From Pirellulales bacterium (GTDB taxonomy: Bacteria > Planctomycetota > Planctomycetia > Pirellulales > DATAWG01): a DNA stretch of 64,000 nt. The stretch lies in contig DATAWG010000079.1 in the NCBI GenBank assembly GCA_036267355.1, forward strand, positions 1-64,000. Reading direction: 5' to 3'. Below, one piece after another: positions 36,432 to 46,008 of the stretch; the first letter of the stretch is position 1; every line of letters begins with the position of its first letter. Under the pieces are notes generated by a model that was not told the DNA's origin, ran no database searches, and saw only the letters and a program-made list of their open reading frames with translations. The translations under genes were made by a program, and so were the position numbers.

Positions 36432-38783
36432 GTGTCGGAACATGAAACGCCAAATTCGATCGATCGCCGGTTGCGCAATGTCGCGCTGCCGCCGGGGCTG
36501 TTGCCTCGGCTGCGCGAAATTGCCGCGACGGGAGATGTCGAGTTGGATTTCCTGATTCGCACCGTGCCCCTGCCCGAGGGAACGCTCGATCGGCTGCGGG
36601 CGATCGGCTCGCTTTCGGATTCCGATCTCGACGGCGAACTGCGCGACGTCGAATTGCCGCGCGGGATGCGGCATCGGATCGATCGAGCGGTGCGCTGGGA
36701 GGTACAGCGAGCGCGGTTGATCGGCTGGGCGGTCGCTGCGTCGTTGTTGGCAATCGTCACCGGCCTCGCGATTTGGTCTAGCACCGATCGGAAGGTGGCT
36801 CAGCAGACGAATCAGGCAAATCGTTCGTCGCTCGATCGTCAAGCACAATCGGGCGGCACTGGCCAACCGGCGGATTTCAATCCATCGCACGCCGTGCCGG
36901 CAAAGTTTGCAGGCCAGCAATCCGGCGATCTGACGGCAAAGGGCAGCGCGGGTGGTCATGCCGTGCCCCGAGTGGCGGATGCGGTCGGGCCTCCGTCATC
37001 GAAGCTGCCGACGAGATATCAATCGAATGATCCCGTTGCGAATAATCCGGCAGCGAATGATCCGGCAGCGAATAATCCGGCAGCGAATAATCCGGCAGCC
37101 GCGACTGTCGCGGAAAGCGGCGTGCCGACACCGGCGAATCCGGAGGATGCCGCCGGTTCCGCCGATTCACCGGCTGTTGCCGAGATGCCGTGGATCGGCC
37201 AGCAGAGCATCTTCGGTGGGCCGGTTGCGGAATTGCCGCCGAATTTGAGGCTCGTGCAAGCGCCATTGGCTCGCGGGGTGAGCGGGCCGCGCGTTTCGGG
37301 CTACGATCTGCTGTCGGAGTTGCGTTGGGGGCGGCATCCTTTCGTCGTGCCGTCGCTGAATCCCGTTTTGCGGCAAAGCCGAGTGCCGATTTGGACGGGC
37401 ACTTCGAGCTATGAACTTGCATGCCGGTTGGTGGCTCATGGGCGGTTGCCTCCTCCGGCGCAAGTGCACGCCGAAGATTTTTTGGCTGCAATGGATTATG
37501 GCTTCCCGCTTCCCAGCAGCGGTCCGCTCGGGATCCGAACGGCTGCGGGTCCGGCTCCCTGGGGTCCGCCGGGCATGGGCCTGATGCAAATCGGCGTTCA
37601 AGCCGCAAAGCTGCCGAGAGACGCGGCGCATGAAACGCATTTGACATTGGTGCTCGACGCTTCCGCCGCGATGCGCGAATCGGGGCGAGCCGATCTAGTG
37701 CAACGGGCTCTGAGCCAATTGGCCGAGCAGATGGGGCCGCGCGATCGGGTGTCGATCGTGGCATTCAATTCGGCCGCAAGGTGGTTGCTGCGGAATGGGG
37801 ATCAAGCCGCGATGCAGCGGCTTCTCGCGACGTGGAATGAATCGCATTGGGCCGGTTCGGCAGTCAGCGGTTCGGCTGAGAATTACATGCCGCTCGACGG
37901 GTTGGCCGACATGGCTGCCGGAATCGAGCTGGCAGCCGGTTCCTTGCGATCGGCGAGCGATGCGAAAGCACCCGCGAATGCGAGCCAACGCGCGAACGAG
38001 AGAGTGGACCAGAATGTTGCCGAGAAAATGGTGCTGGTCGCCGATAGTCTCGAGCCGATCGACGATCGCTCGTTGCCGCGGCTGCGCGATCTTCTCCACA
38101 AAACGGTCGGCGGCGGCGCGAAATGGGAAATGATCGGCCTCGCTCAAGATCCGCCCCTTAGCCCGCAGTGGGACGAATTGGCCGAGATCGGCGGCCATGC
38201 GGTGCGACAGGCCAACACGCCCGACGAATTGTTTCAGCGCCTGAGCGAAACGCTCGCCGGGCGGTCGCAGGTGGTGGCGGCAAGCGTGGAAATGAAAGTG
38301 ACCTTCGATCCCGCGGCCGTGAGCCGTTATCGGCTGATCGGCCATGAAATCGGCGCCGGCGGCGGATTGCTGGGAGCACCGCTCGAAGAAGATTTGCGAT
38401 CGGGTCAAGCCGCGACAGCCCTCTACGAAGTGGAACTGAAGCCGGACGGGCCAACGGAAGTTGCCTTCGTCGAGGTGTCGTGGCGAGACCCGGTCGGCGA
38501 CGCGCCGCGGCATATCCGCCAGCCGATCAGCCGGCTGCAATTCGTGGCGACGTGGCGCGAATGTGCGTTGCCGTTGCAAACGGCAGCCATCGCCGCCGAA
38601 GCGGCCGACGTGCTGCGCAATTCGAATCTGCTGCCTGCCAACGCCCATGTGCTCGATCAAGTGGCCGAACTCGCGGCCGAGATGAATCCGGCCCTGGCGA
38701 ACCGGCCGAGCGTGGTGCGACTGAAGCAAATCATCGAGCAAGCCCGAACCGCCCGCCCCGGAAGCATTCGCGGTGGATCGTAG
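36432..38783 (+). CDS. Membrane protein: three cytoplasmic repeats, one helix, YfbK-like vWFA module (probable anti-sigma)
   Basis: A 783-residue protein. Residues 1-95 hold three 28-residue repeats with a shared LRxVxLPxG core (V17 LPPG, V45 LPEG, V73 LPRG). A single helix (about 98-114, AVAASLLAIVTGLAIW) follows. Then a low-complexity region with four ANNPA repeats (about 202-222). The outer part matches the YfbK layout: PVLRQSRVPIWTGTSSYELA and GRLPPPAQVHAEDF (N-terminal module), a vWFA domain (LTLVLDASAAMRESG) and a C-terminal RYRLIGHEIGAGGG/ALYEVEL module. The MIDAS DxSxS motif reads DASAA, so metal binding may be weak. GTG start. It follows the sigma gene after 83 bases, hence the anti-sigma or sensor proposal (inference). 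Confidence 0.8.
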   Translation: MSEHETPNSIDRRLRNVALPPGLLPRLREIAATGDVELDFLIRTVPLPEGTLDRLRAIGSLSDSDLDGELRDVELPRGMRHRIDRAVRWEVQRARLIGWAVAASLLAIVTGLAIWSSTDRKVAQQTNQANRSSLDRQAQSGGTGQPADFNPSHAVPAKFAGQQSGDLTAKGSAGGHAVPRVADAVGPPSSKLPTRYQSNDPVANNPAANDPAANNPAANNPAAATVAESGVPTPANPEDAAGSADSPAVAEMPWIGQQSIFGGPVAELPPNLRLVQAPLARGVSGPRVSGYDLLSELRWGRHPFVVPSLNPVLRQSRVPIWTGTSSYELACRLVAHGRLPPPAQVHAEDFLAAMDYGFPLPSSGPLGIRTAAGPAPWGPPGMGLMQIGVQAAKLPRDAAHETHLTLVLDASAAMRESGRADLVQRALSQLAEQMGPRDRVSIVAFNSAARWLLRNGDQAAMQRLLATWNESHWAGSAVSGSAENYMPLDGLADMAAGIELAAGSLRSASDAKAPANASQRANERVDQNVAEKMVLVADSLEPIDDRSLPRLRDLLHKTVGGGAKWEMIGLAQDPPLSPQWDELAEIGGHAVRQANTPDELFQRLSETLAGRSQVVAASVEMKVTFDPAAVSRYRLIGHEIGAGGGLLGAPLEEDLRSGQAATALYEVELKPDGPTEVAFVEVSWRDPVGDAPRHIRQPISRLQFVATWRECALPLQTAAIAAEAADVLRNSNLLPANAHVLDQVAELAAEMNPALANRPSVVRLKQIIEQARTARPGSIRGGS
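37038..37097 (+). repeat. In-frame 15-bp minisatellite, four units
   Basis: Unit gcgaataatccggca repeats at 37038, 37053, 37068 and 37083 (second unit has one change). It lies inside the linker of the YfbK-like protein and encodes ANNPA, so copy-number changes keep the frame. Confidence 0.9.
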
Positions 38784-38999
38784 AGCGATCGCTGAAGGGC
38801 ACTTCGGCTGCCTGGCGGCGCTCAACACGCGGCAGCACGAACGTAACATCGGGCCTGCGACCGTCCCTCGCTAACGCTTCGGGCTAGTGTTCGGGTTGGC
38901 GGCGTACCTCGTAGCCCACAGCGTTAGCCAGGGACGGGCAACCAAACGGCGACGCTTTTCACCATCCGCACCCACTAAGCAATCGCAGATGGTTCCTTG
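38784..38999. repeat. Intergenic repeat cluster between convergent genes
   Basis: Contains ctcgctaacgcttcgggct (about 38870-38888), a degenerate direct-orientation copy (gtagcccacagcgttagcca, about 38911-38930) and, at the very end, an arm of the cgctgcggg family (about 38996-39014) that reaches into the stop region of the debranching-enzyme gene. Confidence 0.65.
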
Positions 39000-41069
39000 T
39001 CAGCGTTGCGGGCTCGAGGGTCCGATGTCGAACTCGATCGGGGTGGTGCGGACCACCGCGCGCAGCACTTCCGCCACGCTCCACGCCTGCGCCGCGCAGC
39101 CGCGGGCGGTGTACGGCGCTTCGGCGTCGAAGATCTCGCTGATCGAGCCGAGGCAGGCTTCGCCCAAATGCGCGGAAAAGCCGGTCAGGAATTCGCGCGC
39201 CGTCGCAATGCGATCGGGATAGACCTTTAGCCAAGCGTCGATGAACGGGCCCATCAGCCAAGCCCAAACAGTGCCCTGATGGTACGCTGCGTCACGGGCG
39301 CGCAAATCGCCGTCGTAGCGCGGCTGATATTCCGGTTCGCCGGGGGCTAAAGTGCGCAGGCCCATCGGTGTGAGCAATTTCTGCACGACGACGTCGAGCA
39401 CCGGCCTCCAGCGCCGATCGTCGAGAACCGGATTGGGAAGCGAAATCGCGAAGATCTGGTTTGGCCGCATGGACGGATCATCTCCCTTTTCGCCGTCGAC
39501 CACGTCGTATAACCAGCCGCGATTCTCGCACCAAAATCGCCGATTGAACGATTCGCGAGCGCGATCGGCGTGGCGCGTCATTTCGTCGGCCGTGGCCCGT
39601 TCTTCCATATCGCCGAGCCAGGCGGCCATCAGCCGCAGGGCGTTGTACCAAAGGGCATTGATCTCGACCGGCTTGCCACGGCGCGGGGTGACCACCCAGT
39701 CGCCCATCTTGGCGTCCATCCACGTGAGCTGGTAACCAATTTCGCCTTCGCGCAGCAGACCATCGTCAGGGTCCATGCCGATGCCGAATCGCGTTCCGCG
39801 GAGGTGATGGGCAATGATGTCTTTCAGCGTCGGCATGAGCAGCTGCAAGGTGGGCCGATCGCCGGTGGCTTGCAGGTAGCGGTCGAGGGCGTGGAAATAC
39901 CAGAGCGTCGCATCGGCGGTGTGGTATAACCCCGCCTTTTCCCCTTCGGGAAATAGATTCGGGATCAGTCCATCGCGGACATATTGCGCGAAGGTGCGCA
40001 GGATATAGCCCGCTTCGGTTTGGCGGCCGGTGCGGAGCGTGAGCCCTTCGAGGCTGATCATCGTGTCGCGGCCCCAATCGGTGAACCAATGGTATCCGGC
40101 GATCACGGAGCGAATTTCATCGCCGGCGGCGTGGCTGCGGACGGCATCGGCGAGTCGCGTCGTGGGGGTGATGATGAATTGATCCGCCGCGAGGACCAGC
40201 TCGGCGGCAAAGCCCGACTGCGCTCGCGGATCGGCACCGACCAACAGACGTTGGCGGCGTTCGGTTTCGGCGGTGATCGCTGCCGCCGGCGGCACGGCGA
40301 GGATCGTCTCCCACGACTCGCTCGACGCGATGAGCGTGATCTGATTGCCGGCTGAAAGATCGGCTCCGAAATGGCCCGGCGACCAGAGCGATTCCCGATC
40401 GTCATAGCCGCGTTCGCGCTCGACGGCATATTCGCTTTCCGACATCCGTCCGCCATCGAGCACCAACACGCCCGGATGACCACAGAGTTGCATCCGCAAT
40501 GGCGGCAGGTTCGGCGAGTTGATTTCGTAGCGGCCTTCCGCCGCGAGCACGGAATAAGGCTTAGCCGACTGCATGTCGACCGGCTCGTGATGTGGCCGGA
40601 AGTGAAGCCACGGGCGCAACCGCAGTCGCACCGGCTTGTTTCCTTCCAGCAGCCTGTAGGTGAGATGCACCGTATTGCTGCGGTAGGGGAGCAGGATGCG
40701 GCGCTCGAGCACATGCGATTCGACTTCGTAGTGCCAAACAGGCAAGCCGAATTCGAGCGAGAAGCTGGCGAGCGTCGCCGCCTCGGGCGACGTCGAATCG
40801 TGAAGCGAATCGCCGCTGAGGATCGCTCGGGTGCCGTTCGGCAAGGAAATTTCTTCGGCGATATGGTTGAACATCATCATTCGGCCGAAGGGAGATTGCA
40901 GCGCGGCCACGAGCAGCCCGTGATATCGCCGAGTGCAAATTCCCGACACGGTGCCGGATGCGTAGCCGCCGAGGCCGTTGGTCACGAGCCATTCGCGCCG
41001 CAACAGTTGCTGCGAATTGTGGCGTTCGGCGAGCGACCACGGCGTGCGATGAATGGTGGGCAGTTTCAT
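39000..41069 (-). CDS. Glycogen-debranching enzyme (amylo-alpha-1,6-glucosidase type)
   Basis: A cytoplasmic 689-residue glycoside hydrolase that removes alpha-1,6 branches from glycogen or maltodextrin. GDE_N domain at about 17-230 (LVTNGLGGYASGT, SGICTRRYHGLL) and GDE_C (alpha/alpha barrel) at about 290-660, with the catalytic region WFTDWGRDTMISLEGL and the closing AAYHQGTVWAWLMGPF. ATG at 41069 is chosen; the in-frame upstream extension to 41201 would overlap the previous gene. It is the last gene of the operon treZ-treZ-debranching enzyme, 37 bases after the second treZ, which fits degradation of an alpha-glucan store. Confidence 0.93.
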   Translation of the reverse strand: MKLPTIHRTPWSLAERHNSQQLLRREWLVTNGLGGYASGTVSGICTRRYHGLLVAALQSPFGRMMMFNHIAEEISLPNGTRAILSGDSLHDSTSPEAATLASFSLEFGLPVWHYEVESHVLERRILLPYRSNTVHLTYRLLEGNKPVRLRLRPWLHFRPHHEPVDMQSAKPYSVLAAEGRYEINSPNLPPLRMQLCGHPGVLVLDGGRMSESEYAVERERGYDDRESLWSPGHFGADLSAGNQITLIASSESWETILAVPPAAAITAETERRQRLLVGADPRAQSGFAAELVLAADQFIITPTTRLADAVRSHAAGDEIRSVIAGYHWFTDWGRDTMISLEGLTLRTGRQTEAGYILRTFAQYVRDGLIPNLFPEGEKAGLYHTADATLWYFHALDRYLQATGDRPTLQLLMPTLKDIIAHHLRGTRFGIGMDPDDGLLREGEIGYQLTWMDAKMGDWVVTPRRGKPVEINALWYNALRLMAAWLGDMEERATADEMTRHADRARESFNRRFWCENRGWLYDVVDGEKGDDPSMRPNQIFAISLPNPVLDDRRWRPVLDVVVQKLLTPMGLRTLAPGEPEYQPRYDGDLRARDAAYHQGTVWAWLMGPFIDAWLKVYPDRIATAREFLTGFSAHLGEACLGSISEIFDAEAPYTARGCAAQAWSVAEVLRAVVRTTPIEFDIGPSSPQR

Positions 41070-41106
41070 CCGAGATAGGGCTCCGTGTCGTGAGCGAGGG
41101 ATCCCC

Positions 41107-42990
41107 TCATTCGATAAATACAGGGTATAGCACAACTGCCGTTTCGCCGGGAATATGCCAGCCTTCGGGTGTGTCGAGCGGCGGGGTGCCGTTGCCGCCA
41201 TAACGCGGGTCTTCGCTCGACCACAAGATGCTCCAGCGGGCGCCGCTCGGCGGCGCGATCAATGGCTGTCCGATCGATTCGCGCCGCAGGTCGCGGCCGA
41301 AATTCACGATCGCTAGTCGAGTCGCTTCGTCATCGGAAAGAAATCGCAACAAGAACGCGTCGGGGCCAAGCGTTGCGCCGTGAATTCGAGTCGCATCGTG
41401 CCGGGAGAGAACTGGATCTTCGCGCCGCAAGCGGAGCAAATCCCGATGCATTTCGTACACTTGGGCGTGCCGCCGGCGATCGCCGAAATCGAGCTTGCAG
41501 CGGCGGAAGACCTCGGGGTCGCACGGTTCCGGCAGTCGCGATTGAATTTCCGGCAACGCGTAGGAGCGGAACTGCGAGAGAAACTTCGCCCGGCCTCGGG
41601 CGACTCCAGGGGCCTCCTGCGCCGCGCAATCGTTGAAATAACAAAACGGCGCCGACGAGGCGAATTCCTGCCCTTGAAAAAGCATCGGCGTTTGCGGCAT
41701 CAACAAGAACAGCGCAGTCGCTGCCCGATACCGTCCGCGGCTCGTCAATTCGTGCGCTCGCAATCCGGTCGGCGAATTGGCCAACTGATCGTGGTTTTGC
41801 AAAAAGTTGATGAATCGCTCGGCGGGGATATCGAGCGCCGGGGAGCCGCGTGGGCCGTCTTGCCATGCATAGCGCTGACCCTGAAAAAGGTAGCCCCACT
41901 TCGCGCAGGCGATGAATTCCTCGGCCGAGCCTTCGTAGTCGCTATAATAGGCTTCGCGGCGGCCGGTGAGCCGCGCCATTGCCGTGTGGTGGAAGTCGTC
42001 GTTCGCGAGCGCGTCGAGTTCGCAGCCCCCTGCGTCAACCGGGCGGAGCAATTCGGCCCGCTGCGGCTCGTTTTCGCCGGCCACGATGACGCGGCGCGCG
42101 CCGGCCGTTTGGCGGGCCTCGCGGGCCAGCTCGCGCAAGATGTGGCTTATCGAATGGTCGTGGAACGCTTGCGTGGCGTCGATGCGCATCCCGTCGAGAT
42201 GATATTCGCCGACCCAGTGCTTCACATTCGCGAGGAAGAATTCACGGACCGGACCGGATTGCTCGCCGTCGAAATTGATCGCCGAGCCCCATTCGTTCTC
42301 GTAGCGCTGCGAATAATAGGCGCCGGAAAATGGCCGCAGCAGGCGCTCGCCGACGGTTCCGAAATGGTTGTACACCACATCCAGAATCACGGCGATCCGA
42401 TTGCGGTGTGCTTCATCGACGAATCGGCGGAAATCGTCGGGCAGGCCATAGAGATGCGTGGGGGCGAATTGATTCGCGTTGTCGTAGCTCCAGCCGAAGC
42501 GGCCTGGAAACTCGGCCACCGGCATCAACTCCACGACCGTGATTCCCAGCGACGCCAGCTCCGGCAACTGCGTTGCCGCGGCGCTCCAAGCGCCCTCCGG
42601 AGTGAACGTGCCGATGTGCATTTCATAAAACACCTGACCGGAGATCGACGGTCCGGACCAGTCCGAATCGTCCCATCGATAGCCGCTCGGATCGACCAAT
42701 TCCGAGGGTCCTTCGGGCCCTTCGGGTTGGAACCGGGACGCGGGGTCGGGCCACAGGTCGTCGCCCTCATCCAGGCGGAAGCGATACCGATCCCCGACCG
42801 TGGCACTCGTCGCGAAGCCCGAAAAATATCCCCCCTCCTCACGTGCCAGTTTCACCGCAGGGCAGCGTCTTGGCGCTTCGAACTCGATTTCCACGCTTTG
42901 GCAATCCGGAGCCCAAACCCGGAAATGCACTCCCTCCGGCGCGAGTTCGGCGCCGATCGGAAGTTGGCGGGTGAGGGCGTGGGTAGCCAT
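41107..42990 (-). CDS. treZ: Malto-oligosyltrehalose trehalohydrolase TreZ, downstream copy
   Basis: Releases trehalose from maltooligosyl-trehalose, acting in the cytoplasm. The 627-residue GH13 enzyme has an N-terminal CBM48-like domain (GAELAPEGVHFRVWAP) and the barrel with YNHF near 210, nucleophile Asp271 (GMRIDATQA), acid Glu306 (VAGENEPQ) and transition-state Asp401 (QNHDQLANS). It begins 22 bases after the upstream treZ paralogue ends. The two are clearly homologous along their length but well diverged. No treY, which makes the substrate, is present in the window. Confidence 0.9.
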   Translation of the reverse strand: MATHALTRQLPIGAELAPEGVHFRVWAPDCQSVEIEFEAPRRCPAVKLAREEGGYFSGFATSATVGDRYRFRLDEGDDLWPDPASRFQPEGPEGPSELVDPSGYRWDDSDWSGPSISGQVFYEMHIGTFTPEGAWSAAATQLPELASLGITVVELMPVAEFPGRFGWSYDNANQFAPTHLYGLPDDFRRFVDEAHRNRIAVILDVVYNHFGTVGERLLRPFSGAYYSQRYENEWGSAINFDGEQSGPVREFFLANVKHWVGEYHLDGMRIDATQAFHDHSISHILRELAREARQTAGARRVIVAGENEPQRAELLRPVDAGGCELDALANDDFHHTAMARLTGRREAYYSDYEGSAEEFIACAKWGYLFQGQRYAWQDGPRGSPALDIPAERFINFLQNHDQLANSPTGLRAHELTSRGRYRAATALFLLMPQTPMLFQGQEFASSAPFCYFNDCAAQEAPGVARGRAKFLSQFRSYALPEIQSRLPEPCDPEVFRRCKLDFGDRRRHAQVYEMHRDLLRLRREDPVLSRHDATRIHGATLGPDAFLLRFLSDDEATRLAIVNFGRDLRRESIGQPLIAPPSGARWSILWSSEDPRYGGNGTPPLDTPEGWHIPGETAVVLYPVFIE

Positions 42991-43012
42991 GGGAACGGTC
43001 GCGATTTGGGTT

Positions 43013-45010
43013 CTATCGAGGCGGCGTCGATTCCTCGGCGTTTTGCGGCGATAGAACCAGCGTGGCGTGGGCAGGCAAATACCATTCGGTCTGGAGCAAT
43101 GGCGGAGTGCCGCAACCGCCGTAACGCGGATCTTCGCTCGACCACAATAGCTGCCAATCCTTGCCCGGCGGCAACGCCAAAAGCGGTTCCGATGGCGGCA
43201 CGAACTCCAAATCGCGGCCAAGATTCACCAGCAACAATCGATCGTCGCCGTCTGCGCCCAGATATCGCAACATGAAGGCTTCGGCCGCGAGCACCGCCCC
43301 GTGCACCCGATCGGACCGCTGCGCGGCAAACACCCGGTCTTCCCTTCGCAAGCGAAGCAGATCGCAGTGCAAGGCGTAGGCAGCCGCATGGGATTCCCGT
43401 TCGCGGAGATCGAGCTTGCATTGGGCAAATGTGCCTGGATCGCCGGGATCGGCGAAAAAGCTCGCGGCATCGGCGCCGGTCAGACTGCGAAATTGCCGCA
43501 GCGATTCCTGCCGGCCATCGCGCACGAGGCTACCGAGTTCGACGTCATGATCGGCGAAAAACAAGAAGGGCGCGGAGGCACAAAATTCCTGTCCCTGAAA
43601 CAACAGAGGCGTGCCGGGAGCCAAGAGCATTAACGCCGTTAGCGCCCGATGCCGGCCGAGCGAGCCGATCTGATGCGCCCGCAATCCCTGCGCGGAATTG
43701 GCGACTTGATCGTGGTTTTGCAGAAAGATGACGAACTGCGATCCCGGCAGGTCGAATGCCGGCGTGCCGCGGCGATGCTCTTGCCGAGCGTTCCATTGGC
43801 CCTGGTAGAGATAACCCCACTTCACCGCGGAAATTAATTCTTGCGGCGTGCCATGGTAATCGCCGTAGTAATATTCGCCATGGCCGGTGAGCGCGACACG
43901 GGCCGCATGATGAAAATCGTCGTTCCACGCGGCATCGAGACCAAAGCCGCCTTGGTCTGTCGGTCGCAGCAGCCGCGCTTCTTGAAATTCATTCTCCGCG
44001 GTGACGATTGTCTTTCGAGATCCAGCGGCTTCGCGAACACGGCGGGTGATCGCGGCAAGGATGTGATCGGGCGAATCGTCGACGATCGCCTGCACCGCAT
44101 CGAGCCGCAACCCGTCGAGATGAAATTCGTCGATCCAATATCCCGCGTTAACGATGAAAAACTCGCGCACCGGATGGGAATTGGCGCCATCGAAATTGAT
44201 GGCGTCGCCCCAGTCGGTGCGATGGCGTTTGGAAATATAGTCGGCCGAGAATTGCCCAAGGTAATTGCCCGAAGGACCGAAATGGTTGTAAACGACATCC
44301 AAGATCACGCCCATGCCATGCCGATGCGCCTCGTCGACGAAGCGGCGAAAATCGTCGGGCGTGCCGTAAAGCCGCGTCGGCGCAAACAGGTCGACGCCGT
44401 CGTAGCCCCAGCCGAATCGCCCCTGAAACTCGGCCACGGGCATCACCTCGAGCACCGTAATCCCCGTTTGCGCCAGTAGCGGCAATTGCTCGATGGCGGC
44501 TGTCCAAGTTCCTTCCGGCGTGAAAGTGCCGATGTGCATTTCGTAAATGATCTGGCCCAATCGCGAAATACCTGGCCACGCCTGGTCGTGCCATTGATAC
44601 ATCGCCGGATCGACGATTGCCGACGCACCCTCGACACCATCGGGTTGCCAGCGGGAGGCCGGGTCGGGGTAGCAATCATTGCCGTCGTCGAGGCAAAAGC
44701 CATATCGCCAACCGGCGACTGCGTCCGGCAGGAAGCCGCTGAAATAGCCGTCAGCCTCGGCCGTGAGGTTTACCGAAACACCGGTGTATGCGGCGCGTGT
44801 CGGCGTTTTCCGCCGGTTTGCGGATGGATTGTCGTCGCTCGCACTGCGCTCAAGGACGACTGCCACTCGCTTGCGCCGCGGCGCCCAAACGCGAAAATGC
44901 ACGCCACCCCCCGCCCGGCATTCGGCGCCGATGGGCATGCGGCGACTCGCTAGTTCGCGGGTTTCCTGCAATATCGACGTTTCGTCTGGCCGTTCGGTGG
45001 TCGTCTGCAT
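43013..45010 (-). CDS. treZ: Malto-oligosyltrehalose trehalohydrolase TreZ, upstream copy
   Basis: A 665-residue paralogue of the gene just downstream, with the same layout: N-terminal domain (MPIGAECRAGGGVHFRVWAP), barrel strand VILDVVYNHFGPSGNY (near 236-250), nucleophile Asp304 (GLRLDAVQA), acid Glu339 (VTAENEFQ) and QNHDQVANSAQGLR. All three catalytic acids are kept, so both copies are probably active. It has a 25-residue N-terminal extension and a longer first domain. It is the first gene of the three-gene operon and divergent from ku, with 128 bases between starts. Different chain-length preference of the two copies is possible (inference). Confidence 0.9.
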   Translation of the reverse strand: MQTTTERPDETSILQETRELASRRMPIGAECRAGGGVHFRVWAPRRKRVAVVLERSASDDNPSANRRKTPTRAAYTGVSVNLTAEADGYFSGFLPDAVAGWRYGFCLDDGNDCYPDPASRWQPDGVEGASAIVDPAMYQWHDQAWPGISRLGQIIYEMHIGTFTPEGTWTAAIEQLPLLAQTGITVLEVMPVAEFQGRFGWGYDGVDLFAPTRLYGTPDDFRRFVDEAHRHGMGVILDVVYNHFGPSGNYLGQFSADYISKRHRTDWGDAINFDGANSHPVREFFIVNAGYWIDEFHLDGLRLDAVQAIVDDSPDHILAAITRRVREAAGSRKTIVTAENEFQEARLLRPTDQGGFGLDAAWNDDFHHAARVALTGHGEYYYGDYHGTPQELISAVKWGYLYQGQWNARQEHRRGTPAFDLPGSQFVIFLQNHDQVANSAQGLRAHQIGSLGRHRALTALMLLAPGTPLLFQGQEFCASAPFLFFADHDVELGSLVRDGRQESLRQFRSLTGADAASFFADPGDPGTFAQCKLDLRERESHAAAYALHCDLLRLRREDRVFAAQRSDRVHGAVLAAEAFMLRYLGADGDDRLLLVNLGRDLEFVPPSEPLLALPPGKDWQLLWSSEDPRYGGCGTPPLLQTEWYLPAHATLVLSPQNAEESTPPR

Positions 45011-45138
45011 TTTCACGGGCCTATGCAATGTCCGTGCCGCGCCCAGCGACCGACTGGCCACAGGTCTTCCCCCGTCCGGCCCAGCTTTTGCTAGCATTGC
45101 TAGCAATCTTTTCCTGCCAGTCTCCCAGGAAGGCCATC

Positions 45139-46008
45139 ATGCCGCGCCCGAGTTGGAAAGGTTATCTTCGCTTGAGCCTCGTGTCGGTGCCGGTGGAGGC
45201 GATCAACGCCATCGCAGCCGAGGAGGCCGAGGTGACGCTGCATCAACTACACGCGACTTGCCATAGCCGCATCCGCTATCAAAAGGTGTGCCCAATTCAC
45301 GGCGAGGTGCCCAATGATGAAATTGTGCTCGGCTATGAGCGCGAGAAGGGGCAATACGTAGTCGTTGAAAAGGATGAGGTCAAGGACATCAAGGGAAAAG
45401 CGGAAAAGGCGATCCAAATTGATACGTTCGTCTCGCCCGATTCGATCGATCCCATGCAGTTCGAAGGCCGGGCCTATTATCTCTTGCCGGACGGCCCGAT
45501 CGGACAAAAGCCTTACGCGGTCCTGCTGCGCGCCCTGGCGGCCAACGGGTATGTGGGCATCGGTCAGGCGGCGCTGTTCGGCCGGCAGCGGTTGGTGGCC
45601 GTGCGGGCGATGAAAGACATGCTGTGCCTGGAGATGCTCTATTTTCCGCACCAGGTCCGCTCGCCCGAGTCGATCGCTCCCGATGTTCCCCGGGTGGAAG
45701 TGTCGAAAGAAGAACTCCGGCTGGCGACGACATTGATCGAAGCCACCACTTCCGACCAATTCGATATGGCGAAGTATGAGGATGAATACACGGCCAAGTT
45801 GAAACGCTTGATCGAATCGAAAATGGAAGAGGAGCCGAGTGTCTCGAGCCCCGCCGAAAAGGAGCTGCCGCTCATCAACTTGATGGATGCGCTGCGGCGG
45901 AGCGTCGCGCAACAAAACCGCGCGAAAGGCAGCGGAGCGAAAAAGACCGCAGCCTCCAAACCGACCCCAGCCCACCGCCGCCCAAGCGGCAATCGCCGCG
46001 CAAGCTGA
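45139..46008 (+). CDS. ku: Bacterial Ku homodimer protein
   Basis: Binds DNA double-strand ends and recruits ligase LigD in non-homologous end joining. The 289-residue protein has the full bacterial Ku core: RPSWKGYLRLSLVSVPVE at the start, CHSRIRYQKVCPIHGEV, VEKDEVKDIKGKAEKAIQID, and LGYEREKGQYVVV. The last 40 residues are a basic Lys/Arg/Ala tail that usually contacts DNA. ATG at 45139 has AGGAAGG upstream. ligD is not adjacent, which is not rare in this phylum. Next gene is an unrelated cytochrome protein. Confidence 0.95.
   Translation: MPRPSWKGYLRLSLVSVPVEAINAIAAEEAEVTLHQLHATCHSRIRYQKVCPIHGEVPNDEIVLGYEREKGQYVVVEKDEVKDIKGKAEKAIQIDTFVSPDSIDPMQFEGRAYYLLPDGPIGQKPYAVLLRALAANGYVGIGQAALFGRQRLVAVRAMKDMLCLEMLYFPHQVRSPESIAPDVPRVEVSKEELRLATTLIEATTSDQFDMAKYEDEYTAKLKRLIESKMEEEPSVSSPAEKELPLINLMDALRRSVAQQNRAKGSGAKKTAASKPTPAHRRPSGNRRAS

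Noticed and set aside
41380-43275. 631-codon plus-strand open frame opposite the downstream treZ
   Set aside because: The minus strand encodes a complete TreZ with all catalytic motifs; long antisense frames are expected in high-GC coding sequence.
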